A DNA stretch of 55,149 nucleotides, from positions 1-55,149 of the forward strand of contig CAJCHN010000129.1 of NCBI GenBank assembly GCA_903970285.1, given 5' to 3'. Below the pieces are notes generated by a model. The model made no database searches, was not told the origin of the DNA, and saw nothing but the letters and a program-made list of their open reading frames with translations. Below, in pieces: positions 17,439-25,309 of this stretch. The position numbers were made by a program, and so were the translations under genes. The stretch's first letter is position 1; every line of letters begins with the position of its first letter. This DNA comes from Rhodanobacteraceae bacterium (GTDB lineage: Bacteria; Acidobacteriota; Terriglobia; Terriglobales; Acidobacteriaceae).

Positions 17439-19304
17439 GTGATCCCTGCTCTCCAACTGAAAGCCCGCTCGTTTTTTCCGTCGCTTCGCGCCTCCGTGCT
17501 GGCCGCTACCTCGGTCGCCATCACCGCTGGCATGGGCTTTGCCTCGGCCCAGAACCCCACTGTGCCGCCCCCGCCGCCGACCACCACCACCAGTGCCGAT
17601 GGCCAGACCACGACCACAACGAGCACGACGGTCGACTCGACCGGAAAGCCGGTGCAGTCGGTCACCACCAGCCATACATTCGGGCGCGGCAAGAAGAAGA
17701 ATGAGTCAAAGCAGAAGGTAGGGCAGCTCAAGAACGACAAGAAGGCCATCAAGAAGGAGCAGAAAAACGACGCCCTGGCAGGCGTCGACGCCAAGCTGCC
17801 GGACAAGCAGCTTTACGACAAGGCCATGCTCGCGGTCAAGAAGGGCCACTTCGACGTGGCGCGGCTCGATTTGCAGACCATGCTGAACACCTACCCCGAT
17901 TCGCAGTACCAGATGCGCGCCAAGCTGGCCATCGCCGACTCCTGGTACAAGGAGGGCGGCACGGCGGCGCTCACCCAGGCGGAATCCGAGTATCGCGACT
18001 TTTGCGTCTTCTTCCCCAACGCGCCCGAGGCCGCAGAGGCTCAGATGCGTATCGGCGATATCTACTTCAAGCAGATGGACAAGCCCGACCGCGACTACTC
18101 CAAGGCGCTGCACGCCGAAGAAGAGTATCGCCGCATGATCGCGGATTACTCCGACTCCAAGCTGGTGCCCGACGCCAAGCAGCGCCTGCGCGAGGTTCAG
18201 GAGGTGCTGGCCAGCCGCGAAGCCGACATTGCCGGCTACTACGCTACACGCGAGAACTGGGCGGCCGTCATTGCGCGCTACCAGACCGTGATCGACACCT
18301 ACCCGCTGTACAGCCACGTCGACGACGCCTACATCGGGCTTGGCGATGCGTACGAGGCGCAGGCGCGCTACATCCGGTCCACCAAGCTGCCTGAAGGTCC
18401 GAAGGCCAAGCTGGAAGCCCTGTATGACGGACGCGCAGCCGACGCGTACCGGGAGGTGGTGCTGAACCACGCCGCCGCGCCCCACGTTGAAGACGCCAAG
18501 GATCGGCTGGCCGCGATGAATCTTCCGATCCCAACGCCGACGCACGATCAGCTGGCCGCCAGCGAGGCGCTTGAAAACAGCCGCCGCAACTACAAGGTAA
18601 CCGACCGCATGCGGTTCCTCATCATGCACGAGCCCGATACCGTGCTGACGGCGCAGACCGGAGATCCATCGCTGACCGATCCCAAGCCGACCATTGCTCC
18701 GGCCGTGCTGCAGCGCGTGAGCGACGACTTCAAGGCCGCGCTGAACCCCAATGCCGCGGTCGAACATGCGGCAGTTCCGACGCCTGCTGCCGACTCGGGT
18801 GATGCGGCTACGACGGCCGCGCCGCCTGCTTCGAATGCTCCGTTGGCGTTCACCCCGGTTCCCGACAGCTCGGGCTCGGCGAACTCGGGCGAGATGACGG
18901 CTCCTCCGGCCGGCGGTTCAACCCCGGGCGGCGCCAGCATGGGTGTTGAAATTCTGCCATCCAGCTCCGGGGTGCGTTCTTCCGCGCCGCCGCCGGCTCC
19001 GCCCATCAATCCACTGGTTGAATCCGCGACTCCTGCTTCGCTGCCGGCCGCGGAAGGCAAACCTGATCCAGACTATGGTTTGAAGGCGGTCGCGCCGAAG
19101 GACAACTCGGCGCTGCCACCGATCGAAAAGGCCTCTGAAGCTCCGGACCGCCCCAACACCATCGACGCCAAGAGCCCTGCTGCGCAGGCCGTGCCTGCCA
19201 AGGGTAAAGCCAAGGCTCCGGAGTTCGACAAGTCGGAAGAGTCTTCGAGCAAGCACAAGAAGAAGAAGGGCATCAAGAAAATCATCCCGCCCAACCCGCT
19301 GTAA
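17439..19304 (+). CDS. bamD: BamD-like outer-membrane assembly protein with long tail
   Basis: 621 residues from a GTG at 17439. It has a hydrophobic signal region (ASVLAATSVAITAGMGFASAQ) without a lipobox cysteine, then a Pro/Thr linker and a Lys-rich segment (~85-120). TPR-like repeats (~125-360) match BamD/YfiO: LPDKQLYDKAM, LQTMLNTYPDSQYQMRAKLAIADSWY, DAYIGLGDAYEAQ, each split here as motifs. From ~400 to the end there is an Ala/Pro/Ser-rich low-complexity tail ending in a Lys cluster. BamD is part of the beta-barrel assembly complex; this version is more than twice the E. coli length. Lack of a lipidation site is unusual, so anchorage may differ. Confidence 0.78.
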   Translation: MIPALQLKARSFFPSLRASVLAATSVAITAGMGFASAQNPTVPPPPPTTTTSADGQTTTTTSTTVDSTGKPVQSVTTSHTFGRGKKKNESKQKVGQLKNDKKAIKKEQKNDALAGVDAKLPDKQLYDKAMLAVKKGHFDVARLDLQTMLNTYPDSQYQMRAKLAIADSWYKEGGTAALTQAESEYRDFCVFFPNAPEAAEAQMRIGDIYFKQMDKPDRDYSKALHAEEEYRRMIADYSDSKLVPDAKQRLREVQEVLASREADIAGYYATRENWAAVIARYQTVIDTYPLYSHVDDAYIGLGDAYEAQARYIRSTKLPEGPKAKLEALYDGRAADAYREVVLNHAAAPHVEDAKDRLAAMNLPIPTPTHDQLAASEALENSRRNYKVTDRMRFLIMHEPDTVLTAQTGDPSLTDPKPTIAPAVLQRVSDDFKAALNPNAAVEHAAVPTPAADSGDAATTAAPPASNAPLAFTPVPDSSGSANSGEMTAPPAGGSTPGGASMGVEILPSSSGVRSSAPPPAPPINPLVESATPASLPAAEGKPDPDYGLKAVAPKDNSALPPIEKASEAPDRPNTIDAKSPAAQAVPAKGKAKAPEFDKSEESSSKHKKKKGIKKIIPPNPL

Positions 19305-19311
19305 GAGGCGG

Positions 19312-19360
19312 TTGCGCGCGGTCTGGATGCGGCTTACACTATGTAGGACTGGACTAGTCC
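19312..19360 (+). promoter_or_regulatory. Putative iscR promoter with overlapping palindrome
   Basis: TTGCGC (19312-19317) and TACACT (19335-19340) are separated by 17 bases. They would start transcription near 19347, about 40 bases before the iscR ATG. A perfect 10-bp palindrome GGACTAGTCC (19351-19360) lies just after that point, a suitable place for autorepression by the Rrf2 regulator. The hexamers match the consensus only partly, so this is tentative. Confidence 0.35.
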
Positions 19361-19387
19361 CCTTTCCAGCCGGTGGTGTCGCGCGCT

Positions 19388-19867
19388 ATGCTTCGTCTGA
19401 CCAAGAAAGCCGACTATGGGCTGATGGCCCTGAAATACCTGGCTGAGCAGACACTTGCTCCGGCGGCAGCCGGGGTGCATGCGCAATCGGCGAAGGAGAT
19501 CGCCGACGCGTACCATATTCCGCCGCAGCTTCTGGCCAAGATCCTGCAGACGCTGGCGCGAGCCGGGCTGCTGGTATCGCATGCCGGGACAAACGGCGGA
19601 TATGCTTTGGCGCGGCCGGCTGGCGAGATTTCGGCGTTTGAGGTGATCCGGGCGATCGACGGGCCGCTGTTTATCACCAGCTGCATCACGATTCACGGAA
19701 CCTGCGACCTGGCGGGCCATTGCACCATCAAAGAGCCACTGCGCAAGGTAAACGATTCGATCAAGGATTTGCTGAGCGGGATCACCATCGCGGACCTGAG
19801 GGAAGCACCGGATGCGGATGCGAGCGCTTCCATGGTCGGCGGCGGATTGGTTTCCATCGCGGTCTAA
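19388..19867 (+). CDS. iscR: Rrf2-family Fe-S regulator, IscR-like
   Basis: 159 residues from ATG 19388. The winged-helix start MLRLTKKADYGLMALKYLA and the NGGYALARPAGEIS wing are typical of the Rrf2 family. Three cysteines occur as C-x6-C-x5-C in the stretch CITIHGTCDLAGHC, close to the C-x5-C-x5-C cluster ligands of IscR. It therefore probably binds a [2Fe-2S] cluster and represses the isc genes when clusters are plentiful. It directly precedes iscS. An in-frame start 15 bases earlier is possible. Confidence 0.88.
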   Translation: MLRLTKKADYGLMALKYLAEQTLAPAAAGVHAQSAKEIADAYHIPPQLLAKILQTLARAGLLVSHAGTNGGYALARPAGEISAFEVIRAIDGPLFITSCITIHGTCDLAGHCTIKEPLRKVNDSIKDLLSGITIADLREAPDADASASMVGGGLVSIAV

Positions 19868-19933
19868 CGGTGTTAGCGCGACGCGCAAGAGATAAGCAGG
19901 GCGAGATCAGACGATTTTCAGGAGCCAAACGAG

Positions 19934-21244
19934 ATGACTGAACAGACTGCAGAACAGATGGAACAGAGTGCCAACATGACCCACAACGGGGTCGTCATCA
20001 CCGATTCGAACGAGCCGCTGCCGGCTGGCGTGACGCTGCCGATTTACATGGACAACCATGCCACGACGCCGATGGATCCGCGCGTGTTAGAGGCTATGCT
20101 GCCGTATTTCGGCAAGGTGTTCGGCAACGCGGCCAGCCGCAACCACCAGTTCGGCTGGGAAGCGGAGCAGGCGGTCGATAAGGCGCGCGAGCAGGTGGCG
20201 CAGCTGATTGGGTGCACTCCGAAGGAGATCATCTTTACCTCGGGAGCGACCGAATCCAACAACCTGGCCATCAAGGGCATTGCCGAGATGTACCGGGAGC
20301 GGGGCAACCACATCATCACCCAGGTGACGGAGCACAAGGCGGTTCTGGATACCTGCAAGAAGCTCGAGCGGCAGGGCTATGAGGTGACCTATCTGCCGGT
20401 GCAGACGGATGGGTTGATCTCAATCGACGCGCTGAAGGCGGCGATCACAGAGAAGACCATCCTAGTGACGATCATGTTTGCTAACAACGAGATTGGCGTG
20501 ATTCAGCCAGTCGAGGAGATCGGCAGGCTGTGCCATGAAAAGGGCGTGATCTTCCATACGGATGCGGTTCAGGCGGTCGGTAAGATTCCGGTCTACGTGC
20601 AGAAGATGAACATCGATGTGCTGTCGCTGACGGCGCACAAGATCTATGGTCCGAAGGGTGTAGGCGCGCTGTATGTTCGCCGGCGCAACCCGCGGGTGCA
20701 GATCACGGAGCAGATCAACGGTGGCGGACATGAGCGCGGGATGCGTTCGGGCACGCTGAATGTTCCGGGCATCGTCGGATTGGGCGCCGCGTGCGAGATC
20801 GCACGCAACGAGATGGAGGCGGAAGCGAAGCGGCAGGCTGAGCTGCGCGACTACCTGAAGACCAAGTTTGAGAATGCGCTGGATTACGTGCACGTGAACG
20901 GCAACATGGAGCACCATCTGCCGGGAAATCTCAACATGAGCTTCGTGCATGTGGAAGGCGAGAGCCTGTTGATGGGCATCAACGACATCGCGGTTTCGTC
21001 AGGGTCGGCCTGCACCTCGGCGACCTTGGAACCGTCCTACGTGCTGAAGGCGCTCGGGCTGGGTGATGATGTGGCGCATTCTTCGATTCGTTTCGGTCTG
21101 GGCCGCTTCAACAACAAGGCAGAGGTGGATTACGTTTCAGACAAGGTGATCAACGTGGTCAAGCACCTGCGCGAGATGAGCCCGCTGTACGAGATGGTGA
21201 AGGAAGGGATCGATCTCAGCAAGATCGAGTGGGCGGCACACTGA
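19934..21244 (+). CDS. iscS: Cysteine desulfurase IscS
   Basis: 436 residues. A class V PLP enzyme: [13 protein letters not shown] near the start, TEHKAV, PLP lysine near K236 in [10 protein letters not shown], and the catalytic cysteine near C359 in [14 protein letters not shown]. It takes sulfur from cysteine and hands it to IscU. About 35 extra N-terminal residues precede the normal IscS start; later starts (MTHNG at residue 15) are possible. The gene is preceded by AGGAG and follows iscR by 66 bases. Confidence 0.96.
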   Translation: MTEQTAEQMEQSANMTHNGVVITDSNEPLPAGVTLPIYMDNHATTPMDPRVLEAMLPYFGKVFGNAASRNHQFGWEAEQAVDKAREQVAQLIGCTPKEIIFTSGATESNNLAIKGIAEMYRERGNHIITQVTEHKAVLDTCKKLERQGYEVTYLPVQTDGLISIDALKAAITEKTILVTIMFANNEIGVIQPVEEIGRLCHEKGVIFHTDAVQAVGKIPVYVQKMNIDVLSLTAHKIYGPKGVGALYVRRRNPRVQITEQINGGGHERGMRSGTLNVPGIVGLGAACEIARNEMEAEAKRQAELRDYLKTKFENALDYVHVNGNMEHHLPGNLNMSFVHVEGESLLMGINDIAVSSGSACTSATLEPSYVLKALGLGDDVAHSSIRFGLGRFNNKAEVDYVSDKVINVVKHLREMSPLYEMVKEGIDLSKIEWAAH

Positions 21245-21351
21245 GGTCGAGTTCTTCGGCATCGAGATTTTAGAAGTACACCTCCAAACTTTAGCGACGA
21301 ACCGGATGTGGGCGTCGTTTACATCGTAGACACAGGATCAGGAGAAACGAC

Positions 21352-21774
21352 ATGGCATACAGCGATAAGGTAGTCGATCACTATAGCAATCCGCGGAACG
21401 TCGGGCAGTTGGACAAGAGCTCGGCAGAGGTTGGAACCGGCTTGGTGGGCGCGCCGGAGTGCGGCGACGTGATGCGTCTGCAGATCCGGGTGAACCCGGA
21501 GACCCAGGTGATCGAGGACGCGAAATTTAAGACGTTTGGCTGCGGTTCGGCGATCGCGTCGAGCTCGCTGGCGACCGAGTGGGTGAAGGGCAAGACGGTA
21601 GCCGAGGCGCTGACCATCTCGAACACCGACATTGTGAAGGAGTTGGCGCTGCCGCCGGTGAAGATTCACTGCTCGGTGCTGGCTGAGGATGCGATCCGCG
21701 CGGCCATCGGCGATTGGAAGAAGAAGAACGGCGTCGCCGAGACGGCGGACGCTGCCGTCGCGGTAGCCCACTAA
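21352..21774 (+). CDS. iscU: Iron-sulfur cluster scaffold IscU
   Basis: 140 residues with the three cluster cysteines C37 (APECGD), C64 (FGCGSA) and C107 (KIHCSVL), plus D39. LPPVK at 100-104 is the motif recognised by the chaperone HscA in E. coli, which supports calling the DnaK-like gene at 31335 hscA. Scaffolds new [2Fe-2S]/[4Fe-4S] clusters using sulfur from IscS. The C-terminus has a short Ala-rich extension. It is preceded by AGGAGAA. Confidence 0.96.
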   Translation: MAYSDKVVDHYSNPRNVGQLDKSSAEVGTGLVGAPECGDVMRLQIRVNPETQVIEDAKFKTFGCGSAIASSSLATEWVKGKTVAEALTISNTDIVKELALPPVKIHCSVLAEDAIRAAIGDWKKKNGVAETADAAVAVAH

Positions 21775-21793
21775 ACTCCGCCCACTTTGGGTG

Positions 21794-21821
21794 CCCCATG
21801 TCTCGCCTTTGAGACATGGGG
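21794..21821 (+). terminator. Strong hairpin between iscU and iscA
   Basis: An 11-bp perfect stem (CCCCATGTCTC 21794-21804 / GAGACATGGGG 21811-21821) with a six-base loop is followed by TTTGTG. It lies 20 bases after the iscU stop. It looks like an intrinsic terminator with a short T tract, or a partial terminator or mRNA stabiliser that lowers iscA expression relative to iscSU. Confidence 0.6.
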
Positions 21822-21857
21822 TTTGTGCTACCCGCAATCTTGGGAGGAAAGCAAGCT

Positions 21858-22355
21858 ATGTCGACTGTTTCCATCTCCTCCAGCACCTCGAACTCGATGT
21901 CCGCTCCCGCGCCTGCTGTTGCTACGGACGCGCTGGCGGGGATGACCCTGCTCACTGCGGAAGGGCTTGAGCCGCGCGCCAAGCAGGGCATCGAGATCAC
22001 GAAGAACGCGCTCAAGCGCATCCGGGTCGCGATGGCCAAGGAAGGCATCTCGCCGGTCGACGGCGGTCTGCGCGTGGGGATCACGGGCGGCGGTTGCTCC
22101 GGCCTGAGCTACAACATTCGTTTCGACACCAAGCCCCGCGAACGCGACCGCACCTTCGTCTTCGGCGAAGGCGTCGAGACGCCGAACGATCCCTCGGGCG
22201 CGCAGGCGGTGCGCATCTTCGTCGACCCCAAGAGCTTTATCTACCTGGCCGGCATGGTGCTCGACTTTGAGGAGACGCTGATGCGGCAGGGCTTCAACTT
22301 CATCAATCCGAACTCCACCAAGAGCTGCGGATGCGGGAGCAGTTTCTCGGCATAA
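21858..22355 (+). CDS. iscA: A-type Fe-S carrier protein IscA/ErpA-like
   Basis: 165 residues from ATG 21858, which has GGGAGG about ten bases upstream. An earlier in-frame ATG at 21816 lies inside a terminator-like hairpin and is unlikely. The cluster-binding cysteines are present: GGGCSGLSY and SCGCGSSF near the C-terminus. An Ala/Ser-rich N-terminal extension of ~50 residues precedes the HesB domain (ITKNALKRIRVAM). It carries Fe-S clusters to target proteins. It is the last clear gene of the isc series before an inserted hicAB pair. Confidence 0.9.
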   Translation: MSTVSISSSTSNSMSAPAPAVATDALAGMTLLTAEGLEPRAKQGIEITKNALKRIRVAMAKEGISPVDGGLRVGITGGGCSGLSYNIRFDTKPRERDRTFVFGEGVETPNDPSGAQAVRIFVDPKSFIYLAGMVLDFEETLMRQGFNFINPNSTKSCGCGSSFSA

Positions 22356-22361
22356 AGCGAC

Positions 22362-22387
22362 TCAGTTCCCGGAAATCAAGGAACTGA
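22362..22387 (+). terminator. Hairpin after iscA
   Basis: TCAGTTCC (22362-22369) pairs with GGAACTGA (22380-22387) around a ten-base loop, seven bases after the iscA stop. The T tract is poor (AGTGAGATAGTTT), so termination efficiency is uncertain. It would mark the end of the isc transcript before hicA. Confidence 0.35.
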
Positions 22388-22450
22388 AGTGAGATAGTTT
22401 CGCGCTGGAGTCCTTCCATCGAGTATTCAGACGGAGGGAGACAGCTCTTA

Positions 22451-22645
22451 ATGAAGTTCAGAGAGATTACGAAACTTGCCTTAGAGGATGGTTGGTACCT
22501 CGTCCATACCGCCGGGAGCCATCGGCAGTATAAGCATCTCACGAAGGCTGGGCGGGTCACGATCGCGGGCAAACCAGGAAGACGTTCCAGAAGGTACGCG
22601 AAAGAGTATCCTGAGGCAGGCTGGAATGGATTGAAGTATGCGTGA
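22451..22645 (+). pseudogene. hicA: HicA toxin gene with C-terminal frameshift
   Basis: The first ~43 codons read as a normal HicA mRNA interferase (DGWYLVHTAGSHRQYKH, with the active-site His in GSH, then VTIAGKPG). After about 22578 the frame gives an Arg-rich non-homologous tail. In the reading frame that includes 22581 (GAC) the sequence is DVPEGTRKSILRQAGMD then TGA at 22632-22634, the usual HicA ending, three bases before the hicB ATG. So one inserted or two deleted bases near 22575-22580 shifted the frame. The tail contains part of the fold, so the toxin is probably inactive unless this is a sequencing error. The ATG is preceded by GGAGGGA. Confidence 0.8.
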
Positions 22646-22856
22646 ATATACCGTGATCTACGAGCGAGCGGAGGATGGTGGTTGGGGTGCCTATGCGCCC
22701 GATCTCCCGGGCCTCGGCGTCATCGGTGACACCTTCGAAGAAGCCGAGAGCTTGATCCGAGAGGGGATCTCGCTTCACATCCATGGCCTCATTGAAGATG
22801 GTCTTCCCGTGCCCGAACCGACCACGCTCGCTGCGCGTGTTGCCGTAGCCGCCTGA
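22638..22856 (+). CDS. hicB: HicB-family antitoxin
   Basis: 72 residues of the HicB partial-RNase-H fold: YTVIYERAEDGGWGAYAPDLPG, GDTFEEAESLIREGISLHI, GLPVPEP (shown as separate motifs). There is no extra C-terminal DNA-binding domain, so it is the short HicB type. It starts seven bases before the end of the shifted hicA frame. It should neutralise HicA; since hicA appears broken, it may be an orphan antitoxin. Confidence 0.88.
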   Translation: MREYTVIYERAEDGGWGAYAPDLPGLGVIGDTFEEAESLIREGISLHIHGLIEDGLPVPEPTTLAARVAVAA

Positions 22857-22917
22857 CTCCGAAACGGACCGAAACATATGCGCGCCTGCAAGCGCAGGGC
22901 GGGCATGTTGCTTGGTT

Positions 22918-23958
22918 CTACTCCGGCCGCGGCACCGGCTTCAACCGGCTCGCTCCCTGGAACGGCAGCATCCAACCCGGATACTCGGGCGGCAGCGCGC
23001 TCACCTCATCCAGCGTCTTCATCTCCTCTTCGCTCAGCTTCAGATCGACGGCGGCCAGGTTGTCTTCGAGCTGATCCGGTCGCTTGGCGCCGATGATGAC
23101 CGAGGTGACGAAAGGCTTACTGAGCAGCCAGGCGAGCGAAACGCGGGCAGCCGAGCAGTTGTGGGCCTCCGCGATCGGCTTGATCGCGTCCAGGATGCGC
23201 CAGGTGCGTTCCTTGTCGACGATGGGGAAGTCGAACTCGGAGCGGCGGGAGCCCTCGGGCTTCTGGTTTTCGCGGCTGAACTTACCGGAGAGTAATCCGC
23301 CGGCAAGTGGGCTCCAGACCAGCAGGCCGGTCTTTTCGGCTTCAAGCAGCGGGACGATCTCGCGTTCCAGGTCGCGTCCGGCGATGGAGTAGTAGGCCTG
23401 CAGGGTGTCGAAGCGGGCTAGGTTCCGGAAGTCCGAGACGGTCAGAGCCTTGGCAATCTTCCAGGCCAGCCAATTGGAGACGCCGATGTAACGGACTTTC
23501 CCGGACGTGACCAGAGTATCCAGGGCGCGGAGGGTCTCCTCGATGGGCGTGATGGTGTCGTTGCCATGAATCTGGTACAGGTCGAGGTGGTCCGTCTGGA
23601 GGCGCTCAAGGGTAGCGTCGATGGAGTCCATGATGTGGCCTCGCGAGGCGCCGACATCGTTGCGCCCGGGGCCGGTACGGCCGTAAACCTTGGAGGCGAT
23701 CACGACATCCTTGCGGGCAATACCCAGATTCTTGAGCGATTGGCCGAGGGTACGTTCGCTCTCGCCTTCGGAGTACACGTCGGCGGTGTCGAAGAAGTTG
23801 ATACCCGCCTCAATGGAAGCTTTAACAAGGTCGTCGGCACCCGCCTGGTCGACGGTTCCGACCTTCTGCCAGAAGCCCTGGCCGCCATGAAACGTCATGC
23901 AGCCGAGACAAAGAGTGGAGACGAGCAGGCCAGTGTTGCCGAGGGTCTTGTATTCCAT
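22918..23958 (-). CDS. Aldo/keto reductase
   Basis: 346 residues, complete. The catalytic tetrad of the AKR superfamily is present: D57 and Y62 (FFDTADVY), K90 (ASKVYG) and H131 (YQIHG). It also has GRNDVGASRGHI and VRYIGVSNW of the voltage-gated-channel-beta/YajO-like subgroup, and an NADPH site near the C-terminus (IIGAKRPDQLEDNL). It reduces aldehydes or ketones with NADPH; the substrate cannot be deduced. It lies within the isc region but on the opposite strand and is probably unrelated to it. Confidence 0.93.
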   Translation of the reverse strand: MEYKTLGNTGLLVSTLCLGCMTFHGGQGFWQKVGTVDQAGADDLVKASIEAGINFFDTADVYSEGESERTLGQSLKNLGIARKDVVIASKVYGRTGPGRNDVGASRGHIMDSIDATLERLQTDHLDLYQIHGNDTITPIEETLRALDTLVTSGKVRYIGVSNWLAWKIAKALTVSDFRNLARFDTLQAYYSIAGRDLEREIVPLLEAEKTGLLVWSPLAGGLLSGKFSRENQKPEGSRRSEFDFPIVDKERTWRILDAIKPIAEAHNCSAARVSLAWLLSKPFVTSVIIGAKRPDQLEDNLAAVDLKLSEEEMKTLDEVSALPPEYPGWMLPFQGASRLKPVPRPE

Positions 23959-24055
23959 GCGATTTCCTTCAAGCCGATTGCGTCGGCACGCATGGTTGGA
24001 CGCGGGAGCGGAGGGTGGCGACTCAGGAGAATCGTCGCACGGTTATCCTGTGGGT

Positions 24056-24676
24056 ATGGCTACGAAGGATTTCTTCGCGATATTCTCCCTTCCCCGGCAT
24101 CTGCAGCTCGACCTGGCGGCGCTTGAGAATGAGTTCTATGCGCAGTCGCGCAAGCTGCATCCCGATCGCTTCGCTGCCCGTCCGCAGGCGGAGCAGGCGG
24201 CTGCGCTTGAAGCAAGCTCGCTGCTGAACGATGCCTACCGGACGTTGAAGGATCCCATCCTGCGTACCCAGTACGTGCTCTCGCTGGAGGGTGTGGAGCT
24301 GGAGGAGCAGTCGAAGTCTGCCACTGAAGCTGCGCGGGTGTCCGGGACGGAAAAGAAGCAGTTGATTCCTCCGGAGCTGCTGGAGGAGGTCTTCGAGCTG
24401 AACATGCAGCTCGCGGAGATGAAGGCGGTTAAGCAGTTTGGCGATGAGGCCGATCCGGACCTGCGGCGCGACCTGGAGGCGGCGGCGAAGACGTTCGATG
24501 CCAGAATGGCAGAGACGGAACGGGAAATGCAGCAGCTTTGGACGCGCTGGGACGTGGCCGTGGATTCCCAGGACGAAACGCAGCGCGAGAGCGTCAAAGA
24601 TGCGCTCGTTGCGTTGCTGAACAAGCGCAGCTACCTGCGCAACTTAGTCCGGGATGTGAACCAGGCCTTGGAGTAG
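24056..24676 (+). CDS. hscB: Co-chaperone HscB (J-domain)
   Basis: 206 residues from ATG 24056. The N-terminal J domain has FFAIFSLP and the HPD motif (H35-P36-D37), with DAYRTLKDPILRTQY typical of HscB. The C-terminal three-helix domain (LLEEVFELNMQLAEM) binds IscU in known HscB proteins. It stimulates HscA ATPase during cluster transfer from IscU. It diverges from the aldo/keto reductase and is followed by fdx on the other strand, so it is a separate transcript from iscRSUA. Confidence 0.92.
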   Translation: MATKDFFAIFSLPRHLQLDLAALENEFYAQSRKLHPDRFAARPQAEQAAALEASSLLNDAYRTLKDPILRTQYVLSLEGVELEEQSKSATEAARVSGTEKKQLIPPELLEEVFELNMQLAEMKAVKQFGDEADPDLRRDLEAAAKTFDARMAETEREMQQLWTRWDVAVDSQDETQRESVKDALVALLNKRSYLRNLVRDVNQALE

Positions 24677-24716
24677 AGCGTAGGGCGGCTCCTGCGCTTC
24701 CTCGCCAGATACAAAG

Positions 24717-25178
24717 CTACTCGGCGATCTTGCCGTAGTCGCGTGCCGGGGCTCCGCTGACCGGCTTGCCTTCCTGGACGTAGTTGCGGTTCCATTTGGG
24801 GATTTCGACGACGAACGTGCCAGGTTTCTCGATGATGGCCTGGCAGCCGAGCCGGCTGTTCAGCTGGATGTCGGCAGCGGTCTCCATGCGGTCGAGTTCT
24901 TTGTCCTCGGCCTCTGAGATACCCTTAGCGCCCTCTCTTATCCAGAGATGGCAGGTCGTGCAGGCACACACTCCGCCGCAGGCGTGATCAAGGAAGATGT
25001 CGTAATTCTCCGCGACATCCAGAAAACTCATGGGTTCGCCGTGGCCTTCGTAGGGGAGCGATCCGAACGGAAATTCGACAGTCTTGTTCTCGGGGAGAAA
25101 TGTCACCCGCACCATTCCCTCGCCGGCGGGCTTCGAGAGATCGACGGTCGGCAGTATCTTGGCAGCATCATCAGACAT
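24717..25178 (-). CDS. fdx: Adrenodoxin-type [2Fe-2S] ferredoxin
   Basis: 153 residues. Cluster ligands C67, C73, C76 and C112 follow the C-x5-C-x2-C...C pattern of ISC ferredoxins (HACGGVCACTTCHLW, RLGCQ); an extra cysteine, C71, lies in the loop. It supplies electrons to IscS/IscU during cluster assembly. An N-terminal extension of ~20 residues and a C-terminal tail make it longer than E. coli Fdx (111). It is convergent with hscB, which is unusual because the two are often co-directional. Confidence 0.92.
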   Translation of the reverse strand: MSDDAAKILPTVDLSKPAGEGMVRVTFLPENKTVEFPFGSLPYEGHGEPMSFLDVAENYDIFLDHACGGVCACTTCHLWIREGAKGISEAEDKELDRMETAADIQLNSRLGCQAIIEKPGTFVVEIPKWNRNYVQEGKPVSGAPARDYGKIAE

Positions 25179-25309
25179 AGTGTTCTCATTCTACTGTGCC
25201 GAGGGTCGGCGTCCCGGCTGGACAAGGACTCGACGAGTGGTATGATTTGGCGCAACCTGCAGCAGCGACATTGCCGCAGCCAAGCGCGTGTGGCCCCTAG
25301 GAGCCAGCC

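Noticed and set aside
21816..21857. Earlier in-frame ATG for iscA
   Set aside because: It lies inside the hairpin after iscU and lacks a ribosome site; the ATG at 21858 has GGGAGG.
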